Of a stretch of 50,520 nucleotides of DNA, positions 1 through 6,299 are shown one piece after another. The stretch comes from a virus. The DNA lies in the IMG/VR virus record IMGVR_UViG_3300046536_000720, positions 1-50,520 of that record; one strand, written 5' to 3'. Below the pieces are notes generated by a model that made no database searches, was not told where the DNA came from, and saw only the letters and a list, made by a program, of their open reading frames with translations. Position 1 is the first letter of the stretch, and every line of letters starts with the position of its first letter. A program made the translations under genes and the position numbers.

Positions 1-126
1 GCTGGCCGGGGATGAAGATGACCGGGGACGGGGCCAGCGCGCGGCGGGCAACCGGCTCGTTGTGCTGACCCGGCGGCCGGCCGTATCCGCACCCGCACGT
101 CGGTCGGAAGCTCGGCCGGGCCGGAC
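1..126. repeat. Direct terminal repeat, left copy
   Basis: These 126 bases recur exactly at positions 50391-50516. Base 127 onward (gggt) differs from the four bases after the right copy (ctcg). Joining position 1 to position 50390 makes the membrane gene at 1-199 run on in frame to a stop, so the repeat marks either redundant ends or an assembly overlap of a circular or permuted genome. It is too long to be the core shared by serine-integrase attL and attR, and the integrase lies 3 kb away, so a prophage-boundary reading is unlikely. Confidence 0.95.
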
Positions 127-199
127 GGGTACGCGGCTCGTATAGCGCGGCGAAGAACAAGGCGGCGAACACGGCCGCTGCGCCGGTGAACCAGATCAC
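1..199 (-). CDS. Small membrane protein, 5' part (gene split by the ends)
   Basis: A GTG start at 199 overlaps the stop of the upstream gene as GTGA (196-199). The frame runs off the left edge still open. Continued into 50390 across the terminal repeat it ends with R-E-S-S and a TGA at 50377-50379, giving a 70-residue protein. The N-terminus (MIWFTGAAAVFAALFFAALY) is one hydrophobic segment, probably a membrane anchor, followed by an Arg/Pro-rich tail with CGCGYGRPP. Function unknown; it is a middle gene of the long leftward early operon. Confidence 0.75.
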   Translation of the reverse strand, partial: MIWFTGAAAVFAALFFAALYEPRTRPARPSFRPTCGCGYGRPPGQHNEPVARRALAPSPVIFIPGQ

Positions 200-720
200 T
201 GGGCACCGCCCTCGTTCGCCAGCGCCTGCCGAGCCCGAGCGGACGGGCAGCTCTCCGGTTCGAAGTCGCACCGCTCCTTGCGGCAGTAGCCGGCGATTTC
301 GGCCAGCGCCGCGCGCAGCCGAACCGCCTCGGCCGCCGGCTCCACGCCGGGCCGGACCTCGCTCTTCAGCAGCGCCGCGTCCACCAGCGCCTGCACGATC
401 TCCGCCGCCGTCGCACCCCGGCCCTGCTGCTGCCGCACCACCCGCTCCGCCTGCGCCAGGATCTGGGCGGGCGCCGACGTCAGCCGGGCGACCTCGGCCA
501 GCAGCGCCGGCACCATCTCCCGGGCCTCGGCGATGAAACGGGCATCCGCCACGGCGCGAGCCTCGTTGCCGGCCTCGCAGGTCTCCGCGATCCACTGACC
601 GTGAACCCTGCCGGCGTAGATCTCCCAGACATCGGCCACCCACGGGCCGGCCGTCGCTGCGGCCTCCAGCGCCAGGTACTCGGCCAACTGTGCCGCGCTC
701 AGCGGCTCCCGGGCGCTCAT
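196..720 (-). CDS. Hypothetical early protein
   Basis: This 174-residue protein starts at ATG 720, which overlaps the upstream stop as ATGA. It is Ala/Glu-rich and predicted to be largely helical, with a C-terminal Cys pair (residues near CRKERCDFEPESC) that could bind metal. No family was recognised. It sits in the leftward early operon between two small genes and is translationally coupled on both sides (ATGA upstream, GTGA downstream). Confidence 0.75.
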   Translation of the reverse strand: MSAREPLSAAQLAEYLALEAAATAGPWVADVWEIYAGRVHGQWIAETCEAGNEARAVADARFIAEAREMVPALLAEVARLTSAPAQILAQAERVVRQQQGRGATAAEIVQALVDAALLKSEVRPGVEPAAEAVRLRAALAEIAGYCRKERCDFEPESCPSARARQALANEGGAQ

Positions 721-896
721 CGGGCACCAGCCAGGTGGCACTTCCGGCAATGACGGATCGCCTTGCGGTACTGCCGGCGCGTCCGCGTCGACCAGTCCAG
801 CGGGTTCCTCCCGCAGCGGTCACAGAACGCTTCGAACAGGCGTGCCTCGACGCCGAGTTCGGCCGGCGGCAGCGCCGCCAGGGACGTGGCCTTCAT
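717..896 (-). CDS. Small zinc-finger-like protein
   Basis: The start is taken at ATG 896 because it overlaps the previous stop as ATGA; the frame stays open further upstream but only antisense to a better gene. The 59-residue product has two Cys pairs, FCDRCGRNPL and HCRKCHLAG, separated by a basic stretch, consistent with one zinc-binding knuckle. It resembles the many short zinc-binding proteins found in actinophage early operons. The specific role is unknown. Confidence 0.65.
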   Translation of the reverse strand: MKATSLAALPPAELGVEARLFEAFCDRCGRNPLDWSTRTRRQYRKAIRHCRKCHLAGAR

Positions 897-1273
897 GCCG
901 CCACCGCGATCCCGGCCGCGCTCGCCGTCGCCCGCACCGAGGCCGGGACCGATGTCGACAGCCAGATCCTCAGCTCGCCGCAGCGGGCCTGGACCCGCCA
1001 CTCGGTCATCGCGGCACCGGTCGACGGGGAGATGAACGCCTGCGAGCTGATCGCGGCGGGCGCGCCGAGCAGTTGGCGCCACTCCTCCAGGGCCCGCAGC
1101 GCGGTGTCGTCCGCGTCGTCGTCAGCCGGCCGCAGGTACCCGCTGATCAGGCAGCTGCTCGGGATGTTCCAGGTCGGCGCCATCACCGCGCCGGCGGCGA
1201 TGGCGTTCTCGGTCAGGTCGGCCAGGAAGGCCAGCGCGGCCGCCTGGGAGTGGAGTTCGGTAGGCTGGCTCAT
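893..1273 (-). CDS. Hypothetical early protein
   Basis: The 126-residue protein begins at ATG 1273, preceded by a strong AAGGAGG ribosome site. It is acidic in the middle (DDDADDTALRALEEW) and has alternating hydrophobic strands near the C-terminus, suggesting a small globular cytoplasmic protein. No family was recognised. It is coupled to the next gene by an ATGA overlap. Confidence 0.75.
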   Translation of the reverse strand: MSQPTELHSQAAALAFLADLTENAIAAGAVMAPTWNIPSSCLISGYLRPADDDADDTALRALEEWRQLLGAPAAISSQAFISPSTGAAMTEWRVQARCGELRIWLSTSVPASVRATASAAGIAVAA

Positions 1274-1315
1274 GGCCTGCCTCCTTCTCTGGGTTGAGGG
1301 ATGTGGGCTTGGGTC

Positions 1316-1341
1316 GCCCCCGGGGTCGCAATCCGGGGCGG
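1316..1341. terminator. GC-rich hairpin between early genes
   Basis: Arms of the form cgcccccgg and ccggggcg pair with one bulge in the 91-base gap between the genes ending at 1365 and starting at 1273. There is no clear T-run, so it may only attenuate or process the leftward early transcript rather than stop it. Confidence 0.3.
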
Positions 1342-1364
1342 CCCGCCCACGTGTTGGGGCGAAA

Positions 1365-1511
1365 TCAGGCCGCTTCGTCGTCCTGCTGCGGCGTGTCCTG
1401 CGGAACCTGCTGCTGCGGGCGCTGGTCGGGGCCCAAGCGCATGAGCTGCACCAGGCGGCGTGCCTGCACCTCGCTGAGGGGCCCGAGGAGTTCGAACAGG
1501 TCGGCGGCCAT
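1365..1511 (-). CDS. Short Gln-rich early protein
   Basis: This 48-residue frame starts at ATG 1511, which overlaps the stop of the XRE gene as TGATG, and ends with TGA at 1365-1367. The first half is a predicted helix (MAADLFELLGPLSEVQARRL) and the second half is Gln/Asp-rich. It is the second gene of the leftward early operon and is coupled to the Cro-like gene. Function unknown. Support comes from the coupling and from the lack of a better frame in this stretch. Confidence 0.6.
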   Translation of the reverse strand: MAADLFELLGPLSEVQARRLVQLMRLGPDQRPQQQVPQDTPQQDDEAA

Positions 1512-1804
1512 CAGCCGGCCACCTGCGCCAGGTGAAGCTCGCGCCGGGCGCTGGCCGTCCGCTCGTCGGGGACCCAGAGGACGAGCAGGTCCACGCCGAG
1601 GCGCCGGCTGATCGCGGTGGCGTGCTCGTAGGTGGCGGTCTTCTGCTCACCGTTCATCAGCTCGCCGATGTGGCTGGGGTAGCAGCCAGCGTGTTCGGCG
1701 AGGTCCCTGGCGCTGGTTCGAGTGCCGTCGCCGGTGTTCTGCATGAGGGTCTTGAGGAGATCCGGGCTCCGGAGCCTCCAGCGCATGGCAGGCGCGTCGG
1801 TCAA
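1511..1804 (-). CDS. XRE-family DNA-binding protein, Cro-like
   Basis: A 97-residue helix-turn-helix protein. The HTH lies at about residues 28-60 (TSARDLAEHAGCYPSHIGEL) and is followed by a short helical tail. A TTG start at 1804 is chosen because GGAGG lies four bases upstream; an internal ATG at 1786 is the alternative. It is the first gene of the leftward early operon and diverges from another XRE gene at 2071, an arrangement that in lambdoid-type switches fits a Cro-like protein acting against the repressor. That role is inferred from position. Confidence 0.8.
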   Translation of the reverse strand: MTDAPAMRWRLRSPDLLKTLMQNTGDGTRTSARDLAEHAGCYPSHIGELMNGEQKTATYEHATAISRRLGVDLLVLWVPDERTASARRELHLAQVAG

Positions 1805-1820
1805 CGTTCCTCCAGTGGAT

Positions 1821-1840
1821 TCACTCCCCTGCGGGAGTGA
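1821..1840. promoter_or_regulatory. Operator palindrome of the switch region
   Basis: TCACTCCC and GGGAGTGA flank the four bases ctgc as a perfect inverted repeat. Further copies of the half-site lie at 1855-1861 (GGGAGTG), 1873-1879 (TACTCCC) and 1906-1912 (AGGAGTG). The palindrome sits at the expected transcription start of the leftward promoter, so a bound XRE protein would block the early operon. Confidence 0.65.
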
Positions 1841-1868
1841 GATAAGACTGACACGGGAGTGGACGCAA
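1840..1868 (-). promoter_or_regulatory. Candidate leftward early promoter
   Basis: On the minus strand a TTGCGT -35 element (1868-1863) and a TTATCT -10 element (1845-1840) are separated by exactly 17 bases, containing a GGGAGTG half-site. The predicted start falls in the operator at 1821-1840 and is followed by the Cro-like gene. Element quality is moderate. Confidence 0.45.
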
Positions 1869-1883
1869 TGTCTACTCCCCGGG

Positions 1884-1893
1884 GATAGCTATC
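1884..1893. promoter_or_regulatory. Short palindrome GATAGCTATC
   Basis: A perfect 10-bp palindrome in the divergent region, just rightward of the TACTCCC half-site. It is AT-richer than its surroundings and could be part of a second operator or of the rightward repressor promoter. The remaining part of the region up to 2070 shows no ORF and no convincing promoter pair. Confidence 0.3.
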
Positions 1894-2070
1894 TTGCCCC
1901 CGTGCAGGAGTGGCGTGAACATGGTCACACGCTTCGATGCGCCTCTGGTGCGCCCACCCCCCTGCGATGGACAATGCGTTCCCGGCGTGCAGTGAACGCC
2001 ACCGATGACCAGTGCGTCTCTAGTAGGCGCGAGTGCCACCAGGTAGACACGTACGCAAGGGAGTAGAGGG

Positions 2071-2475
2071 ATGATGGCTGTTATGGCTGATGAGACACGG
2101 ACCCGCGATGAGCTGTCCCGCCTGTGCAAGGAGCGCCGCGAGGGGCTCGGGCTCTCAATGGCCCAGCTCGCGGCAGCGACTGGAGACGAGACGCTCGCCT
2201 CATCGTGGATCGCGCGACTGGAGAACGGCCAGTTGCGGGATATCCCCCGCCGGGACCGCCTCGCCGCGCTCGCGCGCGGCTTGCGCCTCACCTACCAGAC
2301 CGTCGCCCGAGCAGCCGCCCAGCAGTTCCTCGACGTCGAGGAGGACGCGGTGTGGTCGCACGACGGCACCGTGCGCCTCGTGGTGGACCGCATGGGCGAG
2401 CTCGACGAGACTGGCCGGCAGGAGCTCGCCGAGATCGCCGAGCTGTTCGCAAGGCGCCGCAGTTCCAGCACATGA
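2071..2475 (+). CDS. XRE-family regulator, probable immunity repressor
   Basis: A 134-residue protein with an HTH at roughly residues 25-62 (LSMAQLAAATGDETLASSWI then RLENGQ) and a C-terminal helical part (VVDRMGELDETGRQELAEIA) that could dimerise. The ATG at 2071 follows GGGAGTAGAGGG. It diverges from the Cro-like gene and heads the rightward block that ends with the integrase, the usual place of a lysogeny repressor. It has no LexA-type protease domain, so induction would need an antirepressor such as the one at 8100-8885. Confidence 0.75.
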   Translation: MMAVMADETRTRDELSRLCKERREGLGLSMAQLAAATGDETLASSWIARLENGQLRDIPRRDRLAALARGLRLTYQTVARAAAQQFLDVEEDAVWSHDGTVRLVVDRMGELDETGRQELAEIAELFARRRSSST

Positions 2476-2531
2476 GGATTGGTCACCTCCACATCTACCG
2501 CATGCCGTTCGGACACGGCATGATGCTGTGA
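2472..2531 (+). CDS. Possible 19-residue coupled leader peptide
   Basis: An ATG at 2472 overlaps the repressor stop as ATGA and opens a 19-residue frame (MRIGHLHIYRMPFGHGMML) ending at 2531. Its His/Met content is unlike chance high-GC frames, and the overlap is the same coupling device used throughout this genome. It is very short and has no independent support. Confidence 0.25.
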   Translation: MRIGHLHIYRMPFGHGMML

Positions 2532-2605
2532 CCGCCTGGGGGCGTCGTTCGCACGCAGGCTCAGTTGTGCCCTCACGCGGCTGAGCCGGAACTGAAGGGG
2601 GCCCT

Positions 2606-2875
2606 TTGTCAGGACACCATCAGCCAATCGAGGACCCCACCCCCCAAGTGCGGTTCGAAATCGTCGACCACCTCCCCAACGGACGGCTCGTCGCACGGGC
2701 CGAGGCCCCGCACGAGACCGTCTTCCTCGTCGACGAGGCCGGCGCGGTGAAGGACTTCCCGCGCTTCCTGGAGCAGATCGAGGGTTGTTGCCAGGAGGCC
2801 GTCGCGTCCCAGGCATGGGCGCGTAACTTTCTCTTCCCGCCGGACTGCATCATCGGCAGCATGTCGGAGGGGTAG
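2606..2875 (+). CDS. Hypothetical protein downstream of repressor
   Basis: An 89-residue protein from a TTG start preceded by GAAGGGGG. It contains beta-rich alternation (VRFEIVDHLPNGRLVARAEA) and an acidic Cys-Cys region. No family recognised. It lies between the repressor and the strong terminator at 2894-2935, so it is probably made in the lysogen together with the repressor. Confidence 0.65.
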   Translation: MSGHHQPIEDPTPQVRFEIVDHLPNGRLVARAEAPHETVFLVDEAGAVKDFPRFLEQIEGCCQEAVASQAWARNFLFPPDCIIGSMSEG

Positions 2876-2893
2876 TTCTAGCCAGACGAGCGT

Positions 2894-2935
2894 GGCCCGG
2901 TCACTCTGGTAGCTCAGAGTGACCGGGCCTTTTTT
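2894..2935 (+). terminator. Strong intrinsic terminator
   Basis: A perfect 15-bp stem (2894-2908 with 2915-2929), a six-base loop, and then six T residues (2930-2935). It ends the repressor transcript and isolates it from the integrase gene. It is the only hairpin in the window with a full classical T-run. Confidence 0.9.
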
Positions 2936-2999
2936 GGAGGATGCGTTGTATAGCTGGAAACATATGGGCACTCCGAAAGGGTAGTAGTAACCTATCGGC

Positions 3000-4421
3000 A
3001 TGCTGCCGAAGCAAGCCATCCTGCTTGTTCGTATTTCGGACGACCGCGAGGGGGAAGCCCTCGGCGTCGGACGCCAGGAAGATGACGGCCGGCGCCACGC
3101 CGACAAGATCGGCTGGGGCATCGCCCAGGTCATCGTCGAAAACGACGTCTCCGCCTTCAAGCGGCGCAAGGTCACGCTGCCTGACGGCACCACCGGTCTA
3201 CGCGTCTACCGCCCCGGGCTGCGCGAGTCCCTCGGGCTCCTGAGCTCAGGAGCGCGCGATGGGCTGCTCGCCTACGACCTTGACCGTTACACCCGCGACC
3301 CTCGCGATCTCGAAGACCTCATCGACGTGGTCGAGCAGAAGCGCGTGCCCGTCACCAGCGTGACCGGCTCGCTCCGACTCGACTCCGACGCCGACATCAC
3401 CATGGCCCGCGTCATGGTCGCCGTCGCCAACAAGTCCAGCCGCGACACCTCACGCCGTGTCGCCCGGAAGCACGAACAGCTCGCCGAGCAAGGCAAACCG
3501 TCCGGCGGCGGCCGACGCGCCTTCGGCTACGAACCTGACGGCATGACGATCCGCCAGGACGAGGCCGACGCCATCAAGAAGATGGCAGAGATCATCCTCG
3601 GCGACTACAAGAGCAGCCTCTACGACGTCGCCGCCTACCTGGAGGAACACGGTGTCCGGCCCGCCGCGGCCTCACGGTGGAACACCCGCTCGATCACCTC
3701 GATCCTCACCGGCGCGCGCATCACCGGCCTACGCGTCTTCCGCGGGGAGATCGTCGGCGAAGCCGCGTGGCCGAAGATCCTGGACCGTGAGACCTGGGAG
3801 CAGGTGCAGACCAGGCTGAAGGAACGCCGCACGGCATCGGGCGGCTCCAGCAACACGCTCGTCCGCTGGCTGAACGGGGTCTTCCACTGCGGCCTCTGCG
3901 ACTTCAAGTTGATGGCCTGGAGCGGTGGTGGTGGCCCGAAGTACTGGTGCGCAACTCCGCGGGGCGGCTGCGGGCGCATCTCGATCTCAGCGGCCCGGGC
4001 CGAGGCCGAAGTCGAACAGCAGGTGCTCGCCTACCTGAGTCGCCCCGAGAACCTGCTGGTCCTGCGCGGCTCCTACTCGTCCACCGCGGTCGACTCCGCC
4101 CGGGCTGACCTGGCTGCGGACGAGAAGCAGCTGAAGGAGCTGGCTGGGATGTGGGCGCGGCGCGAGCTGTCGTTCGCCGAGTTCACAGAGGCCCGCGGCA
4201 TCATCGCCGAGAGGATCCAGGGCAGCAAGTCCCTGGTCACCTCGTCCCTACCTGGCGTCGTAAGGTCGCTCCTCGCCGGCGACGTCGCGGCGGGCTGGCA
4301 GAAGCTGACCGCGGCGCAGCGCCGCGAGGTGGTACTGGCGATCGTGCCGGGGTACCGCGTGATGCCCGCTTCCCCTGGTTACCGGGTGTTCGAGCCGGAC
4401 CGGCTGAAGCCGATCGTCTGA
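3000..4421 (+). CDS. int: Large serine recombinase (phage integrase)
   Basis: A 473-residue enzyme that would integrate and, with a directionality factor, excise the phage. The N-terminal resolvase domain carries the catalytic Ser13 in LVRISDD and Arg residues further on (LDRYTRD near 94-100). The recombinase domain follows at about 168-280 (GGRRAFGYEPDG onward). A zinc ribbon has Cys297, Cys300, Cys317 and Cys324, followed by a predicted coiled coil. Length and domain order are normal for the phiC31/Bxb1 class. There is no clear ribosome site before ATG 3000, so the message may be leaderless. Confidence 0.95.
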   Translation: MLPKQAILLVRISDDREGEALGVGRQEDDGRRHADKIGWGIAQVIVENDVSAFKRRKVTLPDGTTGLRVYRPGLRESLGLLSSGARDGLLAYDLDRYTRDPRDLEDLIDVVEQKRVPVTSVTGSLRLDSDADITMARVMVAVANKSSRDTSRRVARKHEQLAEQGKPSGGGRRAFGYEPDGMTIRQDEADAIKKMAEIILGDYKSSLYDVAAYLEEHGVRPAAASRWNTRSITSILTGARITGLRVFRGEIVGEAAWPKILDRETWEQVQTRLKERRTASGGSSNTLVRWLNGVFHCGLCDFKLMAWSGGGGPKYWCATPRGGCGRISISAARAEAEVEQQVLAYLSRPENLLVLRGSYSSTAVDSARADLAADEKQLKELAGMWARRELSFAEFTEARGIIAERIQGSKSLVTSSLPGVVRSLLAGDVAAGWQKLTAAQRREVVLAIVPGYRVMPASPGYRVFEPDRLKPIV

Positions 4422-4426
4422 GTAGC

Positions 4427-4456
4427 GCCGCCCCCGCACCGAAGCGCGGGGGCGGC
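4427..4456 (+). terminator. Hairpin terminator after integrase
   Basis: An 11-bp perfect stem (4427-4437 with 4446-4456) with an eight-base loop starts six bases after the integrase stop and is followed by tcttcccc. The T-tract is weak, as is usual in high-GC actinomycetes. Confidence 0.7.
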
Positions 4457-4459
4457 TCT

Positions 4460-4590
4460 TCCCCGGGCCGCCTGGGGGGCTGGCTACCGGGGAGCATGTG
4501 GGAACAGTATCGAACTTACGTTCGGCGAAGGCGTACAGACTGTCATATGTTCAACGAGGTGTGCCCTCGGCGGGCACGGGCAAACTTGGC
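4460..4590. other. Candidate attP region
   Basis: This non-coding stretch between the integrase terminator and the XRE operator is less GC-rich than its surroundings and has small inverted repeats, for example CGAAC-ttac-GTTCG at 4511-4524. Serine-integrase attP sites are typically next to int. The 60-base gap upstream of int (2936-2999) is an equally possible location, and no core can be picked without the host attB. Confidence 0.25.
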
Positions 4591-4591
4591 G

Positions 4592-4615
4592 GTCTGTATC
4601 CAACTGGATACAGAC
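4592..4615. promoter_or_regulatory. Perfect 24-bp operator palindrome
   Basis: GTCTGTATCCA and TGGATACAGAC form a perfect inverted repeat around the two bases ac. It lies 31 bases upstream of the XRE gene at 4647, in the expected -35/-10 zone, so autoregulation by that XRE protein is the simplest reading. No second copy was seen in the window. Confidence 0.75.
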
Positions 4616-4646
4616 ATTCCGGATCGTCCCCGCGAGCGTGGGGAGG

Positions 4647-4889
4647 ATGTCCGCCAAGATCAACCTGACGGAGGGGCTCCTCGCCGAGCGCGCCGCCCTC
4701 GGCGTGCGCATCCGGACCCTGCGGACCCATCGCGGCTGGTCACAGGAACAGCTCGCCGAGCGGGCCGGCCTCGACCGACAGACCATCGGCCGCATCGAGC
4801 TCAGTACCCGCGGGCCCTCGATCGACGCTTACCTCGTCGTCGCCCAGGCGCTCGGCGTGCCGACCGCCTGGCTATTCCGGGACGAGTAA
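4647..4889 (+). CDS. XRE-family transcriptional regulator
   Basis: An 80-residue HTH_3-type protein, nearly all of it the DNA-binding domain (VRIRTLRTHRGWSQEQLAER, then AGLDRQTIGRIE). The ATG at 4647 directly abuts gggagg, too close for a normal ribosome site; a GTG at 4638 adds three residues, and a leaderless start is possible. It sits just downstream of a perfect palindrome, its likely own operator. It could control integration or the leftward cassette that faces it. Confidence 0.8.
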   Translation: MSAKINLTEGLLAERAALGVRIRTLRTHRGWSQEQLAERAGLDRQTIGRIELSTRGPSIDAYLVVAQALGVPTAWLFRDE

Positions 4890-4974
4890 GCAGCGGCCCG
4901 GCGCCGGCAGGGCGCGGCGCGCGGGCGTCGGGGGACTGTTCATCGGGGTAGCTCCTCTGGTGCCTCCCCCGGCT

Positions 4975-4990
4975 GGCGGGGATTCCCGCC
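4975..4990. terminator. Small hairpin between convergent genes
   Basis: GGCGGG and CCCGCC pair around gatt, 86 bases after the XRE stop. The stretch 4890-5089 otherwise holds only GC-rich sequence and the palindrome at 5000-5015; no gene is supported in it. Confidence 0.35.
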
Positions 4991-4999
4991 GACCCAGAG

Positions 5000-5015
5000 C
5001 ATATCGTCCGATATG
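5000..5015. promoter_or_regulatory. Palindrome CATATCGtcCGATATG
   Basis: A perfect 7-bp inverted repeat around tc, in a short AT-richer island of a GC-rich non-coding region between convergent transcription units. It looks like a protein binding site, but no promoter elements could be assigned to it. Confidence 0.4.
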
Positions 5016-5089
5016 TGAACGCTAGACGCCGGGTATCGGTGGCCGCCCGGGCCCGCAGGGGACGACGCCCGGACGGCCAGTCAGGGGAG

Positions 5090-5194
5090 CTACATCCAGT
5101 TCTCGTGGGTCAGTCTGTGATGATCGCCCCCGCACCGCTCGCATACGAGCGGCGTCGGCGGAGGCGGTGGCGGTGTCGGCTCGTCCGGCCTTAC
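5090..5194 (-). pseudogene. Start-less zinc-finger ORF after the terpene synthase operon
   Basis: An open frame of 34 codons ends in TAG at 5090-5092 and encodes a Pro-rich linker followed by CERCGGDHHRLTHENWM, a typical short Cys/His metal-binding tail. Its first codon would be GTA, overlapping the upstream TAA stop as GTAA and preceded by GGAAGG. Everywhere else in this genome the junction is GTGA, so one G-to-A change would turn GTG/TGA into GTA/TAA and remove the start. The frame has no ATG, GTG or TTG upstream. It is either a dead gene or one made from a non-standard start. Confidence 0.45.
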
Positions 5195-5373
5195 GGTCCT
5201 TCCGTGGGAGTGGTGATCAGTTGGCGTGCGGATTGCACGCCGAGGAAGAGCAGCAGCACGTCAGCCACGCTGATGGCCGGCCCGTCCGACCTGGGCCCAT
5301 AGAGGTAGCGGCCGACCACCGTTCGGCCGGCGCGGTGCGCCACCGCCAGCAGCGCGGGCGCGGGCGCCGTCAC
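5191..5373 (-). CDS. Small protein coupled to terpene synthase
   Basis: A 60-residue protein whose GTG start (5373) overlaps the terpene synthase stop as GTGA, so the two should be translated together. It contains a basic stretch (HRAGRTVVGRYLYG) and one hydrophobic segment (ISVADVLLLFLGVQSARQLI), which could associate with the membrane or form a helix against a partner. No family recognised. The tight coupling suggests a role with the synthase, but this is inference. Confidence 0.65.
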   Translation of the reverse strand: MTAPAPALLAVAHRAGRTVVGRYLYGPRSDGPAISVADVLLLFLGVQSARQLITTPTEGP

Positions 5374-6299
5374 GGTGCCGGCTCTGCGGGCGCGGCCAGC
5401 ACGTACCTGGAGCTCGCCGCCGTCCACTCGGCCAACGCCCGCCGGAACCGGTCCAGGTGCAGGGCGAAGCGGCTCGCGTCCAGGACCACATCGCCCGTCT
5501 CAGCCGCCGACTGGGGCGCGTCGGCCATCTCGCGGGCCGCCGTGTACAGCCACCAGTAGCGGAACTCCTCCGCTCGCAGCAGCTCCTGCACGCGCTCCCG
5601 CGCGACCCCGACCGTCAGGCCGGCCGTGCGGACGAGCGCCGCCACCGCAGTGAACGTGTCCCCAGGGCCGGCCGCGAGGTCGTTCGCCAGGATCCCGCAC
5701 ATCGAGAACGACCTGAGCAGCGACTGTACGAGCGGCGTCGACCAGTCCGGCGTGATGCACTGATGTGCGAGCTCGCACCACATCGCGGCCAGCACCATCC
5801 CGCCGTCGGCCGGCCGCAGCGCCAGGTACTCCCGCAGCGTCGGCGTCCGGGCCGGCTGTACGTAGCTCAGCAACTTGTCGGCGGCCGCGTGGAGCCAGAC
5901 CTCCAACTGCTCGCGGTACCGCACCCACCAGTCGCCGGGCATCGTCGTCTGGGTCCACACGACCAGGTCGGCGAGCGCCCGCACGGTCGGATGGTCGCCC
6001 AGGTGCGGCTGCTCGTCTTCGTACAGGACGTCGACCAGCTGGCCGACTAGCTGGCTGACCTCCTTGCGCGGTGCGTCGCGCAGTTCGGTGTCGAGCACGT
6101 CGTCGGCCAGCCATGTCCATAGGGCCCACTGGGTGGCCAGGTGCAGGGGCGCGCCGGTGGCGCCGGGCCACGCCCGCAGGCACAGGTTGACGTAGCCGTG
6201 GGCGAGGTACGTGTCCGGATCGGGGTGCAGGTCGTGCTGTGCCAGGAACGTCCGGGCGCTCAACGCCAGGTCGGTGGCGCGCGAGTCGGAGACCGCCAT
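5370..6299 (-). CDS. Class I terpene synthase
   Basis: This 309-residue protein has the signature of bacterial type I terpene cyclases, which ionise a prenyl diphosphate and cyclise the cation. Visible are the Asp-rich motif LADDVLDTE (D66, D67, D70), a candidate diphosphate sensor in EYLALRPADGG (R162) 44 residues before the second metal motif, NDLAAGPGD (N206, D207, A210, D214), and the C-terminal pair in WTAASSRY (R298, Y299). The second motif normally reads NDxxSxxxE; here Ser is Ala and Glu is Asp, so activity is uncertain. ATG 6299 overlaps the upstream stop (ATGA). No prenyltransferase, P450 or methyltransferase lies nearby, so host farnesyl or geranyl diphosphate would be the substrate. 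Confidence 0.85.
   Translation of the reverse strand: MAVSDSRATDLALSARTFLAQHDLHPDPDTYLAHGYVNLCLRAWPGATGAPLHLATQWALWTWLADDVLDTELRDAPRKEVSQLVGQLVDVLYEDEQPHLGDHPTVRALADLVVWTQTTMPGDWWVRYREQLEVWLHAAADKLLSYVQPARTPTLREYLALRPADGGMVLAAMWCELAHQCITPDWSTPLVQSLLRSFSMCGILANDLAAGPGDTFTAVAALVRTAGLTVGVARERVQELLRAEEFRYWWLYTAAREMADAPQSAAETGDVVLDASRFALHLDRFRRALAEWTAASSRYVLAAPAEPAP

Noticed and set aside
1270-1650. 126-codon minus-strand frame overlapping the Cro-like gene
   Set aside because: Arg/Pro/Ala-rich composition typical of a shadow frame; the XRE gene and the coupled 48-residue frame explain this stretch better.
5015-5302. Plus-strand frame facing the terpene operon
   Set aside because: Basic low-complexity translation, no ribosome site, and overlap with the coupled 60-residue gene on the other strand.
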